A DNA stretch of 64,000 nucleotides from Paraherbaspirillum soli (GCF_042654985.1 NZ_JBHSMT010000029.1:372001-436000); one strand, 5' to 3'; counted from the stretch's first letter, positions 35,519 through 44,073 are shown. The notes: generated by a model from the letters alone, not told the origin. Numbers and translations: made by a program.

Positions 35519-36243
35519 TAGTTAAACCATTTATGAAAAGTGTAATAACTCTTAAGAGGCTCAAAACCTTGCCGGCACCATACTTTCTGTACGGCAATGT
35601 TTGTTATTTGTGTTGAAATAGTTACAGTTTTTATTTTTTGATTCAATGCCCAATTTTTGGTCAAAGAAACAAGAAATGAATACAGTCCATTATTTTGATG
35701 ACGAGGGGAGACACCGTTTAATATGATTTCACAGCTTGTCGGATCCTGTTTTTTCACAGTAAGAAATCCTACAATTTTCTCATCATATAAAATTAGAAAT
35801 ACCACATCGGAGAAAGATCCTCCATAACATGAATTCTTCGCCCAGGATGAATAGACCAGATCAGAATCTTTTTTGTTCAATCTTGAATCTGCGTGATAAT
35901 GCCCGGAATATCCTTCAAATACCTCCCCAGCTAATTCTTCGACCATATCTGCATCGCTCTCGGTTGCAATTCGCCAACTATATCGGCCATCAAGAAGATT
36001 TTCAGCTGCAACTATCCTTTTGTTCTGAAAGTAGACAAGAGTATCCATAAGATAGCTATTGAATGCTTCCAATTTCTGGGTAATCTGGATATCTTCGCAA
36101 GCACAACGTGCGATTAACATTTTCACTTTGTTATCGCCACACCATTTCATAATGGCATCAACATCGTCTTTAGCATCCAAAGCCGCTTTGGCCACTGTGA
36201 TACCAAATCTGATTCGATCTAGTTCGGATAGAGCAATTTTCAT
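35518..36243 (-). CDS. wecD: dTDP-fucosamine acetyltransferase-like GNAT enzyme
   Basis: A 241-residue protein with a C-terminal GNAT acetyltransferase domain (about residues 90-235). The acetyl-CoA loop region is NGVSPRHQNNGLYSFLVSL near residue 177, and RFGITVAKAAL is at the N-terminus. The two-domain size matches WecD/RffC, which N-acetylates dTDP-Fuc4N to dTDP-Fuc4NAc. Coupling to the wecE-like gene (TAATG overlap) supports the assignment. It follows rmlD by 51 bases. Sequence similarity is judged by eye, so the exact acceptor is an inference. Confidence 0.85.
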   Translation of the reverse strand: MKIALSELDRIRFGITVAKAALDAKDDVDAIMKWCGDNKVKMLIARCACEDIQITQKLEAFNSYLMDTLVYFQNKRIVAAENLLDGRYSWRIATESDADMVEELAGEVFEGYSGHYHADSRLNKKDSDLVYSSWAKNSCYGGSFSDVVFLILYDEKIVGFLTVKKQDPTSCEIILNGVSPRHQNNGLYSFLVSLTKNWALNQKIKTVTISTQITNIAVQKVWCRQGFEPLKSYYTFHKWFN

Positions 36244-36294
36244 GTTTCATTGAAATTTGAAATGGATATTAGACAATATATTAAAACAATACTG

Positions 36295-37161
36295 CTATTT
36301 ACAACTGAAGCAGTGCATTAATTCACTATCCCATTGTGGCAACTCGAAAAAACCTTGAATAAATTTATTGCATGACATCATTGAATTGTGCGGACGGCGG
36401 GCAAGACTCACCCTGTCTTCTGTATGTATTGCTGTGATGACGGGCTGGCTTTCGACATAGGACTGCGTCAATATCGCTTTGGCGAAGTCGTACCAAGTTG
36501 TCTGTCCTTGCGCCGCAAGATGATATACGCCGGTTTTTTGCTTCCATTCACTATCACGGGTTGGATTTTTCTTCACTATTCTTGCTGTGGCATCCGCAAT
36601 TGTTCTACACCAAGTCGGCGCACCATGTTGATCGGTAACGACACGCAACTCGGCATTAATTTCCGCTTGATGCAAGATTGACAGTAAAAAATTCCGTCCC
36701 CTCATTCCATACACCCAACTGGTACGCAAGATTAAATGCGGAATGCCGACTGCTTGAATAGCGCGCTCCCCCATCAATTTGGTGGTGCCATAGACATTTA
36801 AAGGGCATGGCTGGTCACTCTCGACATATGGCGTGTCTTTGCTGCCGTCGAATACATAATCACTTGAGTAATGAATCATGATTGCACCGAGCCTTTTAGC
36901 CTCTTCTGCCATCACCCCCGGGGCATCCGCATTGATACGCATGGCAAGTGCAGGCTCACTTTCAGCCTTATCCACCGCGGTATAAGCCGCAGCATTCACA
37001 ATCAGATCGGGCTTAAGGGTACGGATAACATCCCGTACCTGCATCAAATCGGCAAGATCCATTTGCGTGCGATCCACGGCCATGACTTGACCCAGTCCTT
37101 GCAGGCTACGCTCAAGCTCGTAACCAACCTGGCCATTTTTTCCGGTTAATAAGATCTTCAT
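36295..37161 (-). CDS. rmlD: dTDP-4-dehydrorhamnose reductase
   Basis: A 288-residue short-chain dehydrogenase that completes dTDP-L-rhamnose synthesis by NAD(P)H reduction of dTDP-4-keto-L-rhamnose. It starts with MKILLTGKNGQVGYELERSL; NAAAYTAVDKAESEPALA binds the nucleotide sugar, HYSSDYVFDGSK follows, and the catalytic YGTTKLMGE is near residue 127. It overlaps rmlC by 4 bases. The last codons are followed by 51 bases before the wecD-like gene. The rhamnose may go to the O-unit or to the LPS core, as no dedicated rhamnosyltransferase was identified in the window. Confidence 0.95.
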   Translation of the reverse strand: MKILLTGKNGQVGYELERSLQGLGQVMAVDRTQMDLADLMQVRDVIRTLKPDLIVNAAAYTAVDKAESEPALAMRINADAPGVMAEEAKRLGAIMIHYSSDYVFDGSKDTPYVESDQPCPLNVYGTTKLMGERAIQAVGIPHLILRTSWVYGMRGRNFLLSILHQAEINAELRVVTDQHGAPTWCRTIADATARIVKKNPTRDSEWKQKTGVYHLAAQGQTTWYDFAKAILTQSYVESQPVITAIHTEDRVSLARRPHNSMMSCNKFIQGFFELPQWDSELMHCFSCK

Positions 37162-37703
37162 GCAAAAACTTCAGCATTAGTCAGCGAGCCTGCGGCTTGA
37201 TCCTTAGCGGACAACAACGGAGATATTCCAATGGGCCATTCAATGCCGATACTCGGGTCATTCCAGCGAATGGTGCGCTCGTATTCCGGCGCGTAAAAAT
37301 CGGTCACTTTGTACAAAATTTCGGCGGATTCGCTTTGCACAACAAAGCCATGAGCAAATCCGGCAGGTACCCACATCTGCTGTCTATTCTCGGCGGATAG
37401 GACTGCGCCAACCCAGCGCCCAAAGGTTGGAGAACTTTTGCGCAAATCGACCGCCACATCGAATATCTCTCCGCTAACCACGCGGACCAGCTTACCTTGC
37501 GGTTGATGCAATTGATAATGTAGACCGCGCAACGAATCTTTCACCGATTTGGTGTGATTATCCTGAACGAAGGCGGTCTTTATCCCTGTTAATTCAAAAA
37601 ATCGACGCTCATTGAAACTTTCCCAGAACAACCCACGTGCGTCGCTGAAAATTTGAGGTTGAAAAATCAGTACTTCCGGGATATCTGTTGCAACAGCCTT
37701 CAT
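37158..37703 (-). CDS. rmlC: dTDP-4-dehydrorhamnose 3,5-epimerase
   Basis: A 181-residue cupin-fold epimerase converting dTDP-4-keto-6-deoxyglucose to dTDP-4-keto-L-rhamnose. Family signatures are IFSDARGLFWESFNERRF, FVQDNHTKSVKDSLRGLHYQ (catalytic His in GLHYQ), VVSGEIFDVAVDLRKSSPTFG and WVPAGFAHGFVV. Length is normal. Start and stop overlap rmlA and rmlD by 4 bases each, indicating tight translational coupling in rmlBACD. Confidence 0.97.
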   Translation of the reverse strand: MKAVATDIPEVLIFQPQIFSDARGLFWESFNERRFFELTGIKTAFVQDNHTKSVKDSLRGLHYQLHQPQGKLVRVVSGEIFDVAVDLRKSSPTFGRWVGAVLSAENRQQMWVPAGFAHGFVVQSESAEILYKVTDFYAPEYERTIRWNDPSIGIEWPIGISPLLSAKDQAAGSLTNAEVFA

Positions 37704-38602
37704 GGCTTAAAAACCTGCTCCGACAGCAAGCGTAAGAGATATTGGCCATATTCATTTTTTATTAATGGCTGCGCAAGTTTTTCCAATTGCTGCGCATCGA
37801 TATAACCTCGGCGATATGCAATTTCTTCCGGGCAGGCGACTTTCAATCCTTGTCGTTTTTCAATAGTCGCAATAAATTGCGCCGCGTCCAACAAGGATTC
37901 ATGCGTCCCGGTATCGAGCCAAGCCATTCCGCGACCCATTAACTCTACATTTAAAGCGCCCCGGAATAGATACTCCCGATTGACGTCGGTGATTTCAAGC
38001 TCACCTCGGGCCGATGGTTTGACCTCGGCAGCAATGTCGACTACAGCCGCATCATAAAAATAAAGGCCGGTGACCGCATAATTCGACTTTGGCTTGACTG
38101 GCTTTTCTTCAAGCGACAAAACCTGTCGCTTGGCGTCAAATTCAACCACCCCATAACGCTCAGGGTCCTGTACGTGATAGGCAAAAACAGTTGCGCCAGA
38201 CGTTCTTGCGGATGCCTTCAGCAAACTCTGTTCAAAATTACTGCCGTAAAAAATGTTGTCGCCCAAAATCAAGGCAGACGGCGCGTCGCCGACAAAATCA
38301 CGGCCAATGATGAACGCCTGGGCCAGCCCATCGGGGGTCGGCTGCACGGCGTAAGTCAGCTCAATGCCCCACTGCCGACCATCACCCAGTAATTCTTTAA
38401 AGCGCGGCGTGTCCTGCGGCGTCGAAATAATCAATATCTCGCGAATACCTGCCAACATCAAAGTCGTCAGCGGGTAATAAATCATCGGCTTGTCGTATAC
38501 CGGCAGCAATTGCTTGGAAACCGCCATTGTCACCGGATAAAGACGTGTACCTGAGCCGCCTGCCAGGATGATGCCTTTGCGCGCTGAAGATGATCCGTTC
38601 AT
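37700..38602 (-). CDS. rmlA: Glucose-1-phosphate thymidylyltransferase
   Basis: A 300-residue nucleotidyltransferase forming dTDP-glucose from glucose 1-phosphate and dTTP. The nucleotide-binding signature GIILAGGSGTRLYPVT is near residue 10, followed by SKQLLPVYDKPMIYYPLTTLM; ALILGDNIFYG is near residue 110 and the metal-binding GMAWLDTGTHESLLDA near residue 225. It is usually allosterically inhibited by the end product dTDP-L-rhamnose. It overlaps rmlB and rmlC by 4 bases. Its product feeds both the rhamnose and the Fuc4NAc branches. Confidence 0.97.
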   Translation of the reverse strand: MNGSSSARKGIILAGGSGTRLYPVTMAVSKQLLPVYDKPMIYYPLTTLMLAGIREILIISTPQDTPRFKELLGDGRQWGIELTYAVQPTPDGLAQAFIIGRDFVGDAPSALILGDNIFYGSNFEQSLLKASARTSGATVFAYHVQDPERYGVVEFDAKRQVLSLEEKPVKPKSNYAVTGLYFYDAAVVDIAAEVKPSARGELEITDVNREYLFRGALNVELMGRGMAWLDTGTHESLLDAAQFIATIEKRQGLKVACPEEIAYRRGYIDAQQLEKLAQPLIKNEYGQYLLRLLSEQVFKP

Positions 38603-39681
38603 TGCTGCACTCCCGCCGGGGTCTGGCGCTGGCTATAGTTCTGTTCCACCCATTTCAGGTAATCGCCGGACTGGACATTACTCACCCAATCTTGATGATC
38701 CAGATACCACTGAACTGTCTTGCGAATACCTGTTTCAAAGGTCTCGGCCGGCTTCCATCCCAGCTCCCGCTCAATCTTGCGGGCGTCGATCGCATAGCGC
38801 CGGTCATGACCAGGGCGATCGGTAACGTAGGCGATCTGGTCGCGATAACTTCCGCTGCTCTTTGGATCGAGCTTATCCAGTATGTCGCAAAGAGCATGCA
38901 CAACTTCAAGGTTGGCTTTCTCATTCCAGCCACCGATGTTATAGACCTCACCCGGCACGCCGGCTTCCAGCGTACGGCGAATTGCCGCGCAGTGGTCACT
39001 TACGTACAGCCAGTCGCGCACTTGCTGTCCATCGCCATAAATCGGTAATGGCTTGCCAGCTCGGGCATTGGTAATCATTAATGGGATCAGCTTTTCCGGG
39101 AAGTGATATGGACCGTAGTTATTTGAACAATTGGTTGTCAGGGTTGGCAAACCGTAGGTGTGGTGATAGGAGCGAACCAGGTGGTCTGAAGCGGCCTTGG
39201 ATGCCGAATATGGGCTGTTCGGCGCATATTGTGTGGTTTCAGTAAACGGTGCGTCATTTGGACCGAGAGTGCCGTACACCTCGTCGGTCGACACATGCAG
39301 GAAGCGGAAAGCCGCTTTTTCGGATTCAGGTAAATTGCTCCAGAACGCACGTGTCGCTTCCAGCAAACCAAAAGTGCCATTTACGTTGGTCTGCACGAAT
39401 GCGGCAGGCCCCAGGATCGAGCGATCAACGTGACTTTCTGCGGCAAAGTGGACGATCGCGCGCGGTTTGTATTGCTCCAGCAAAGCTGCGACTTGCGCAG
39501 TATCGCCAATATCGCCCTGGACAAAAATATGACGAGGATCATGGGTGAGACTCGCCAGGTTGTTGATATTACCTGCGTAAGTGAGCTTATCGAAGTTAAT
39601 TACCGGTTCATCATGTTGCGCCAACCAGTCCAGTACGAAATTAGAACCAATAAACCCGGCTCCGCCTGTAATAAAAATCAT
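38599..39681 (-). CDS. rmlB: dTDP-glucose 4,6-dehydratase
   Basis: A 360-residue NAD-dependent dehydratase forming dTDP-4-keto-6-deoxyglucose, the branch-point metabolite for L-rhamnose (via RmlC/D) and Fuc4NAc (via WecE/D). The Rossmann motif is GGAGFIGSNFVLDW at residues 6-19; FAAESHVDRSI and HVSTDEVYGTLG carry the active-site Asp-Glu, and the catalytic YSASKAASDHLVRSY lies near residue 168. As first gene of the minus-strand O-antigen operon it should be driven by a promoter in the 39682-40134 gap. Length is typical. Confidence 0.97.
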   Translation of the reverse strand: MIFITGGAGFIGSNFVLDWLAQHDEPVINFDKLTYAGNINNLASLTHDPRHIFVQGDIGDTAQVAALLEQYKPRAIVHFAAESHVDRSILGPAAFVQTNVNGTFGLLEATRAFWSNLPESEKAAFRFLHVSTDEVYGTLGPNDAPFTETTQYAPNSPYSASKAASDHLVRSYHHTYGLPTLTTNCSNNYGPYHFPEKLIPLMITNARAGKPLPIYGDGQQVRDWLYVSDHCAAIRRTLEAGVPGEVYNIGGWNEKANLEVVHALCDILDKLDPKSSGSYRDQIAYVTDRPGHDRRYAIDARKIERELGWKPAETFETGIRKTVQWYLDHQDWVSNVQSGDYLKWVEQNYSQRQTPAGVQQ

Positions 39682-40029
39682 ATGATTGTCCTAGATGCAG
39701 TTCCGAAAAAGAGTGTGGCGCGAGCGTTAAAGATTACCCGCTTACTTAACACACTAAATTTACGACTAACCTTAGATTATCCTCTATTGTCGGCACAAAT
39801 AAATGATCAACATTGCAATTGTCGTTCTTTATCAAGAGCTTAAATGGTAAGCAATGTAACATTTTGTTATAAAGCCACGCGTTTCTCGGAATGACGAGGT
39901 CAGACCATCGTGGATTGTTAAAGTGCGACAACGATCAAATTAAATCAAAGTTAAATGAATGACGGCAATAATTTGATACCCGATATCGCCGCTTCCCAAT
40001 ATCATTCTCTCGGAAACATCGCTTGCCGT
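39682..40029. other. Intergenic region holding the presumed O-antigen operon promoter
   Basis: The 453 bases between divergent rmlB and apaH contain no gene that can be supported. The AT-rich part near 39740-39960 is the likely site of the minus-strand O-antigen promoter, but no clear -35/-10 pair was chosen. A JUMPstart/ops-like element (core GGCGGTAG on the minus strand) was looked for and not seen. The part next to apaH carries the inverted repeat at 40030-40098. Confidence 0.5.
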
Positions 40030-40098
40030 CTGGTGGACTGTAGCAATAGATTCGGATGCGCGACAGGCGCTATCGAATCTATTGTTACAGTCCACTAG
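40030..40098. repeat. Long inverted repeat (hairpin) upstream of apaH
   Basis: GTGGACTGTAGCAATAGATT plus two bases at 40033-40054 pairs with 40074-40095 at 21 of 22 positions, around a 19-base loop; after one mismatch the arms extend by two more pairs to 40030 and 40098. A second small hairpin (CTAGAAT/ATTCTAG at 40095-40113) overlaps its right end. It could be a miniature mobile element, an operator, or a structured leader for apaH or for the divergent operon. Confidence 0.75.
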
Positions 40099-40134
40099 AA
40101 TAGAGAATTCTAGTTTACCCGGCCACAAGCTCCC

Positions 40135-40968
40135 ATGATGCCTGTTAGTTCTAACGTATATGCCATCGGCGATTTGCAAGGCTGCCATCAAAGTCTGCAG
40201 GCGCTGCTCGCAAAGATTGATGCAGAAACTCCCGACGCCCGATTGATTTTTGTTGGGGACTTGGTAAATAGGGGGCCAAATTCGCTGACGACTTTAAGGC
40301 TGATTCGCTCACTCGGCGATCGTGCGCAAGCAGTGCTCGGCAATCACGATCTACATTTATTAGCGGCAGCGCATAGCATCCGCAAACTGCATCGCAGCGA
40401 CACGCTCGACCAAGTGCTGGATGCGCCTGATTGCGATGAATTGCTGAACTGGCTGCGGCGCTGTCCGCTGGCGCTGATGGAAGACAGTCATTTGCTGGTG
40501 CATGCTGGCGTAGTGCCGCAATGGTCGGCCGTCAAAACGCTGGCACTGGCCCACGAAGTTGAAGAAGCGCTGCGCGGTCCGCACTGGGTCGATTTCTTAC
40601 GCTCGATGTACGGCAATCAACCGGCGCGCTGGGAAGACACCTTGCAAGGCAACGACCGCTTGCGCTGCATCGTCAATGCGCTGACCCGAGTGCGCTTTTG
40701 CACCGAAGACGGCACGATGGAATTTACCGCCAAAGAAAGTGCCGGCACTTCCCTGCCCGGCTACCTGCCGTGGTTCGACGTCCCGCAACGGCAGACCGCC
40801 GATGTGACCGTTGTGTTCGGTCATTGGTCGACATTGGGATTGACCCTTCGGCCACATCTGATTGGGCTGGATACCGGTTGTGTCTGGGGCGGAAAATTAA
40901 CCGCTGTACGCCTGTCGGATCGCGCCTTGTTTCAGGTCGAATGCCCGCAGTCGCAACGTCCCGGATAG
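40135..40968 (+). CDS. apaH: Symmetrical bis(5'-nucleosyl)-tetraphosphatase
   Basis: A 277-residue metallophosphatase that hydrolyses Ap4A to two ADP, limiting alarmone-like dinucleotides and, in E. coli, removing Np4 caps from RNA. Motifs of the PPP family are IGDLQGCHQSLQALL, FVGDLVNRGPNSLTTLRL, VLGNHDLHLLA and, later, LLVHAGVVPQW and VFGHWSTLG. Length matches the family. Two ATGs stand in tandem at 40135 and 40138. It is divergent from the O-antigen operon and convergent with plsC. Confidence 0.96.
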   Translation: MMPVSSNVYAIGDLQGCHQSLQALLAKIDAETPDARLIFVGDLVNRGPNSLTTLRLIRSLGDRAQAVLGNHDLHLLAAAHSIRKLHRSDTLDQVLDAPDCDELLNWLRRCPLALMEDSHLLVHAGVVPQWSAVKTLALAHEVEEALRGPHWVDFLRSMYGNQPARWEDTLQGNDRLRCIVNALTRVRFCTEDGTMEFTAKESAGTSLPGYLPWFDVPQRQTADVTVVFGHWSTLGLTLRPHLIGLDTGCVWGGKLTAVRLSDRALFQVECPQSQRPG

Positions 40969-41000
40969 AACATGCCTGGGCTGACAAGAACGCCGGGATC

Positions 41001-41753
41001 TTACTCGGAAGCGACGACTGACTGAGTCTGTCCCAACGCACCTGCAATCGCCGCTCGCGTAGTGACCGCCAATGCGCGTCGATGCACGCCGGCAGTTTCA
41101 ATCGGCGCCAACTGAATCAGCTCGGCAATCATCGGGCGTGCTTTCAGAATGGCAATCATGCTTTGAGCAAAAGTCATGTCGCCGATAAAATCCGCGGCGG
41201 GATGTAGGGCGCCATCGGCATCCAGGTAGCGCAGCGCATAGGGCTGCACCGGCACCTTGGCATCCAGCGCCGCCTCAAACAGATTGGCGTGAAAAGGAAG
41301 GACGCCTCCCTGCGCCGCAGTCGTCCCTTCCGGGAAGAAGGCGACACGTTCACCGGCCTGGATACTGGTTACCAGCCCTTGAAAAATCCGCCGCACATCG
41401 CGTTGCTTGCCACGCGCGATAAAAATCGTGCCGCTCTTTTCGCACAGCCAGCCGACCAGCGGCCAATCCCGGATATCCGATTTCGCCACAAACCGGCACG
41501 ACTGCAACGAGTTGATGACAAAGATATCCAGCCACGACACATGATTGGCCACGATCAATGCGCGCGCCGCGGCCTCTGCTCCCGATGGATTCCTGAGTTC
41601 AAGTCGGACCCGGCAAATGACCAGCAATTTGATCGACCATTGCCGAATACGCCGTTGGCGGCCAGCCGCGTCGGTCAGCGGAAACACGAAGGCGCAAGTC
41701 CACAACCCGACAAACAGGTGCACGAACACGCGCAACAATCGATAGGCGATCAT
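41001..41753 (-). CDS. plsC: 1-acyl-sn-glycerol-3-phosphate acyltransferase family protein
   Basis: A 250-residue membrane-associated acyltransferase that makes phosphatidic acid from lysophosphatidic acid, or a related lysophospholipid acyltransferase. An N-terminal hydrophobic segment (about residues 8-25) precedes the catalytic HX4D motif ANHVSWLDIF near residue 70, followed by FVAKSDIRDWPLVGWL and the acyl-acceptor motif FFPEGTTAAQGG near residue 145. Its ATG overlaps the end of the dihydroorotase-like gene by 4 bases, placing it at the end of the pyr operon; this linkage looks positional rather than metabolic. Confidence 0.92.
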   Translation of the reverse strand: MIAYRLLRVFVHLFVGLWTCAFVFPLTDAAGRQRRIRQWSIKLLVICRVRLELRNPSGAEAAARALIVANHVSWLDIFVINSLQSCRFVAKSDIRDWPLVGWLCEKSGTIFIARGKQRDVRRIFQGLVTSIQAGERVAFFPEGTTAAQGGVLPFHANLFEAALDAKVPVQPYALRYLDADGALHPAADFIGDMTFAQSMIAILKARPMIAELIQLAPIETAGVHRRALAVTTRAAIAGALGQTQSVVASE

Positions 41754-43039
41754 GCCCGCTCAAAAGCGATTTGACCGGCCACTATCGTCGTCCTGACACG
41801 TCCGCCCAGCTCGTATCCGAGAAACGGCGTGTGCTTGCCCTGGCTGGCCAAGGCTTTCGCTTCCACCTTCCAGCGCACGGCGGGATCGAACAGGCAAATA
41901 TCGGCAGTGCTGCCGACAGACAATTGACCGGCCGGCAGGCCGGCCACGCGGGCCGCATCGCTGGAAATTTTTGCGATCGCACGGCTGAACGGTTGCTGAT
42001 CCGGATCGACGCACTCGTCGGCCCACTTCAGCGCCAGCGACAGCAGCAGTTCGAGACCCGTAGCGCCTGGCGTTGCTTCGCCAAACGGCAGCAATTTTTC
42101 ATCATCGTCGACCGGCGTATGGTCCGAGCAAATCGCATCGATAGTGCCGTCCAGCAGTCCCTGCCGAATCGCATCGCGATCACGTTGCGAACGGAACGGC
42201 GGCGTCATCCGCGCATTGGAATCAAAAAAGCCGATATCGACATCGGTCATATGGATGTGGTGGGCGCCGACGTCGCAAGTGATAGGCAAGCCTTCTTTCT
42301 TGGCAGCCCGCACCAACTCCAGACCGGCAGCGGAGGAGATCCGGCACAAATGCACGCGCGCACCGGTGGCACGCACCAATTCGAAAATCGTGTGCAAGCG
42401 GATGGTTTCGGCCATGGTCGGCACACCGGACAAACCCAGGCGCGATGCTACCGGTCCGCTATGAGCAATCCCGCCGCGCCCCAGATACGGATCCTGCGGA
42501 TGCAACCAGACGGTGTATTCAAAGGTCCGCGCGTATTGCAGCGCGCGCAGCAACACCGTGGTATCCAGGATCGGCTGTTCCGCTTGCGCAAATCCGATGC
42601 AGCCGGCATCGGTCAACTGCGCCATTTCGGTCAGCTCTTGCCCCTTGAGGCCGACTGTCAATGCACCCAGCGGATAGACATGCGCTTGATTCAAGCCCTT
42701 GGCCCGATGTTTCAGCATCTGTACCAGGCCGGGTTCATCCAGCACCGGATCGGTATCGGGCGGGCATACCAGGCTGGTGACGCCGCCCTGCATTGCCGCC
42801 TGCATTTCGGATTCCAGCGTCGCCTTATATTCGTAGCCCGGCTCACGCAAACGCGCGCTCAGGTCAACCAATCCCGGCATCACTACCAGCCCGCTGGCGT
42901 CGATGGTCTTGCTGGCGGAAAAGTCGGCGGGCGGCTGGCCGATGCCAACGATCTTGCCCGCGGCGACATACAGATCTTGCTGGCCGTCGATGCCGTTTGC
43001 CGGATCGATCAAGCGACCATTTTTGATGTGAAGTTTCAT
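41750..43039 (-). CDS. pyrX: Dihydroorotase homologue without metal-binding HxH (PyrC'-like)
   Basis: A 429-residue amidohydrolase-fold protein of the long dihydroorotase class. In active enzymes the first strand ends in DxHxHxR; here the same place (residues 59-64) reads DLSARL, so both metal ligands are missing. The later block ICSDHTPVDDDEK keeps its Asp, but the usual HIS(T/S) becomes HLCRISS. Such inactive homologues (PyrC') serve as structural partners of PyrB in pseudomonads, and pyrB is immediately upstream. A true catalytic pyrC is therefore expected elsewhere. It is co-transcribed with pyrR-pyrB and plsC. Confidence 0.9.
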   Translation of the reverse strand: MKLHIKNGRLIDPANGIDGQQDLYVAAGKIVGIGQPPADFSASKTIDASGLVVMPGLVDLSARLREPGYEYKATLESEMQAAMQGGVTSLVCPPDTDPVLDEPGLVQMLKHRAKGLNQAHVYPLGALTVGLKGQELTEMAQLTDAGCIGFAQAEQPILDTTVLLRALQYARTFEYTVWLHPQDPYLGRGGIAHSGPVASRLGLSGVPTMAETIRLHTIFELVRATGARVHLCRISSAAGLELVRAAKKEGLPITCDVGAHHIHMTDVDIGFFDSNARMTPPFRSQRDRDAIRQGLLDGTIDAICSDHTPVDDDEKLLPFGEATPGATGLELLLSLALKWADECVDPDQQPFSRAIAKISSDAARVAGLPAGQLSVGSTADICLFDPAVRWKVEAKALASQGKHTPFLGYELGGRVRTTIVAGQIAFERA

Positions 43040-43113
43040 CTGTTAATTTTTTCTGGGGCGATTCTATATTCAATATTCTCTGGACGACTCAGGCAGCGAT
43101 TCCGTCGGAAAAC

Positions 43114-44073
43114 TCAATTCCCAGCCAGGATGCTCATGACCGCCATCCGCACCGCGATGCCGAAAGTCACCTGCGGCAGGATCACCGCCTGCGCGCCGTC
43201 AGCCACTGCGGAGTCGATTTCCACGCCGCGATTCATCGGCCCCGGATGCATCACGATCGCGTCCGGCTTGGCCAGCGCCAGGCGCTCCGGCGTCAGGCCG
43301 TAGCTCTTGAAAAACTCCTGCGCCGATGGCAGCAACGCGCCGCTCATGCGCTCGTTTTGCAAGCGCAACATGATGATCACGTCGACACCTTTCAGGCCTT
43401 CATTCATATCGGTGAAGACCCGCACACCCATCTGTTCCAACCCGCTCGGCAGCAGGGTGCGCGGACCGATCGCACGTACTTCCGGCACGCCCAGCGTGGT
43501 CAAGCCATGGATGTCCGAGCGCGCAACTCGGCTATGCAGGATGTCGCCGACGATCGCCACCGTCAAATTGGTGAAGTCTTTTTTGTAATGGCGAATCGTG
43601 TACATGTCGAGCAAACCCTGGGTCGGGTGCGCATGGCGGCCGTCGCCGGCATTCACCACATGGACATGCGACTGCTGGGTGTCGGTCAGGTGCTTGGCGA
43701 TCAGATACGGCGCACCGGACTGGGCATGACGCACCACGAACATATCGGCGTGCATCGCCGACAGATTGTCGATCGTATCCAGCAGCGATTCGCCCTTGCT
43801 GGCGCTGGAGGCCGAAATGTTCAGGTTGATCACATCTGCCGACAAACGCTTCGATGCGATTTCGAAGGTGGTGCGGGTACGGGTGGAGTTTTCGAAGAAC
43901 AGGTTGAACACGCTTTTACCGCGCATCAGCGGCACCTTTTTCACCTCGCGGTCGCTGACGCCGACAAACGATGACGCGGTGTCCAGGATATGCGTCACTA
44001 CCGAAGTCGGCAATCCTTCGATGGTCAACAGGTGTTGCAGTTCGCCGTTTTTATTGAGTTGTGGGTTATGCAT
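43114..44073 (-). CDS. pyrB: Aspartate carbamoyltransferase catalytic subunit
   Basis: A 319-residue transcarbamylase joining carbamoyl phosphate and aspartate, the committed step of pyrimidine synthesis. The carbamoyl-phosphate motif FFENSTRTRTTFE is at residues 59-71, with SKGESLLDT further on (catalytic Ser/Lys loop), HVVNAGDGRHAHPTQGLLD and MRLQNERMSG. The ATG overlaps pyrR by 8 bases. No regulatory pyrI is present; the PyrC'-like protein downstream suggests a class with a structural dihydroorotase-like partner. Confidence 0.97.
   Translation of the reverse strand: MHNPQLNKNGELQHLLTIEGLPTSVVTHILDTASSFVGVSDREVKKVPLMRGKSVFNLFFENSTRTRTTFEIASKRLSADVINLNISASSASKGESLLDTIDNLSAMHADMFVVRHAQSGAPYLIAKHLTDTQQSHVHVVNAGDGRHAHPTQGLLDMYTIRHYKKDFTNLTVAIVGDILHSRVARSDIHGLTTLGVPEVRAIGPRTLLPSGLEQMGVRVFTDMNEGLKGVDVIIMLRLQNERMSGALLPSAQEFFKSYGLTPERLALAKPDAIVMHPGPMNRGVEIDSAVADGAQAVILPQVTFGIAVRMAVMSILAGN

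Noticed and set aside
39682..40134. JUMPstart/ops element for the O-antigen operon
   Set aside because: The core GGCGGTAG was not found in the proper orientation upstream of rmlB.
39746..40191. Small minus-strand open frames in the apaH/rmlB gap
   Set aside because: They have no ribosome site and cover the inverted repeat; composition looks non-coding.
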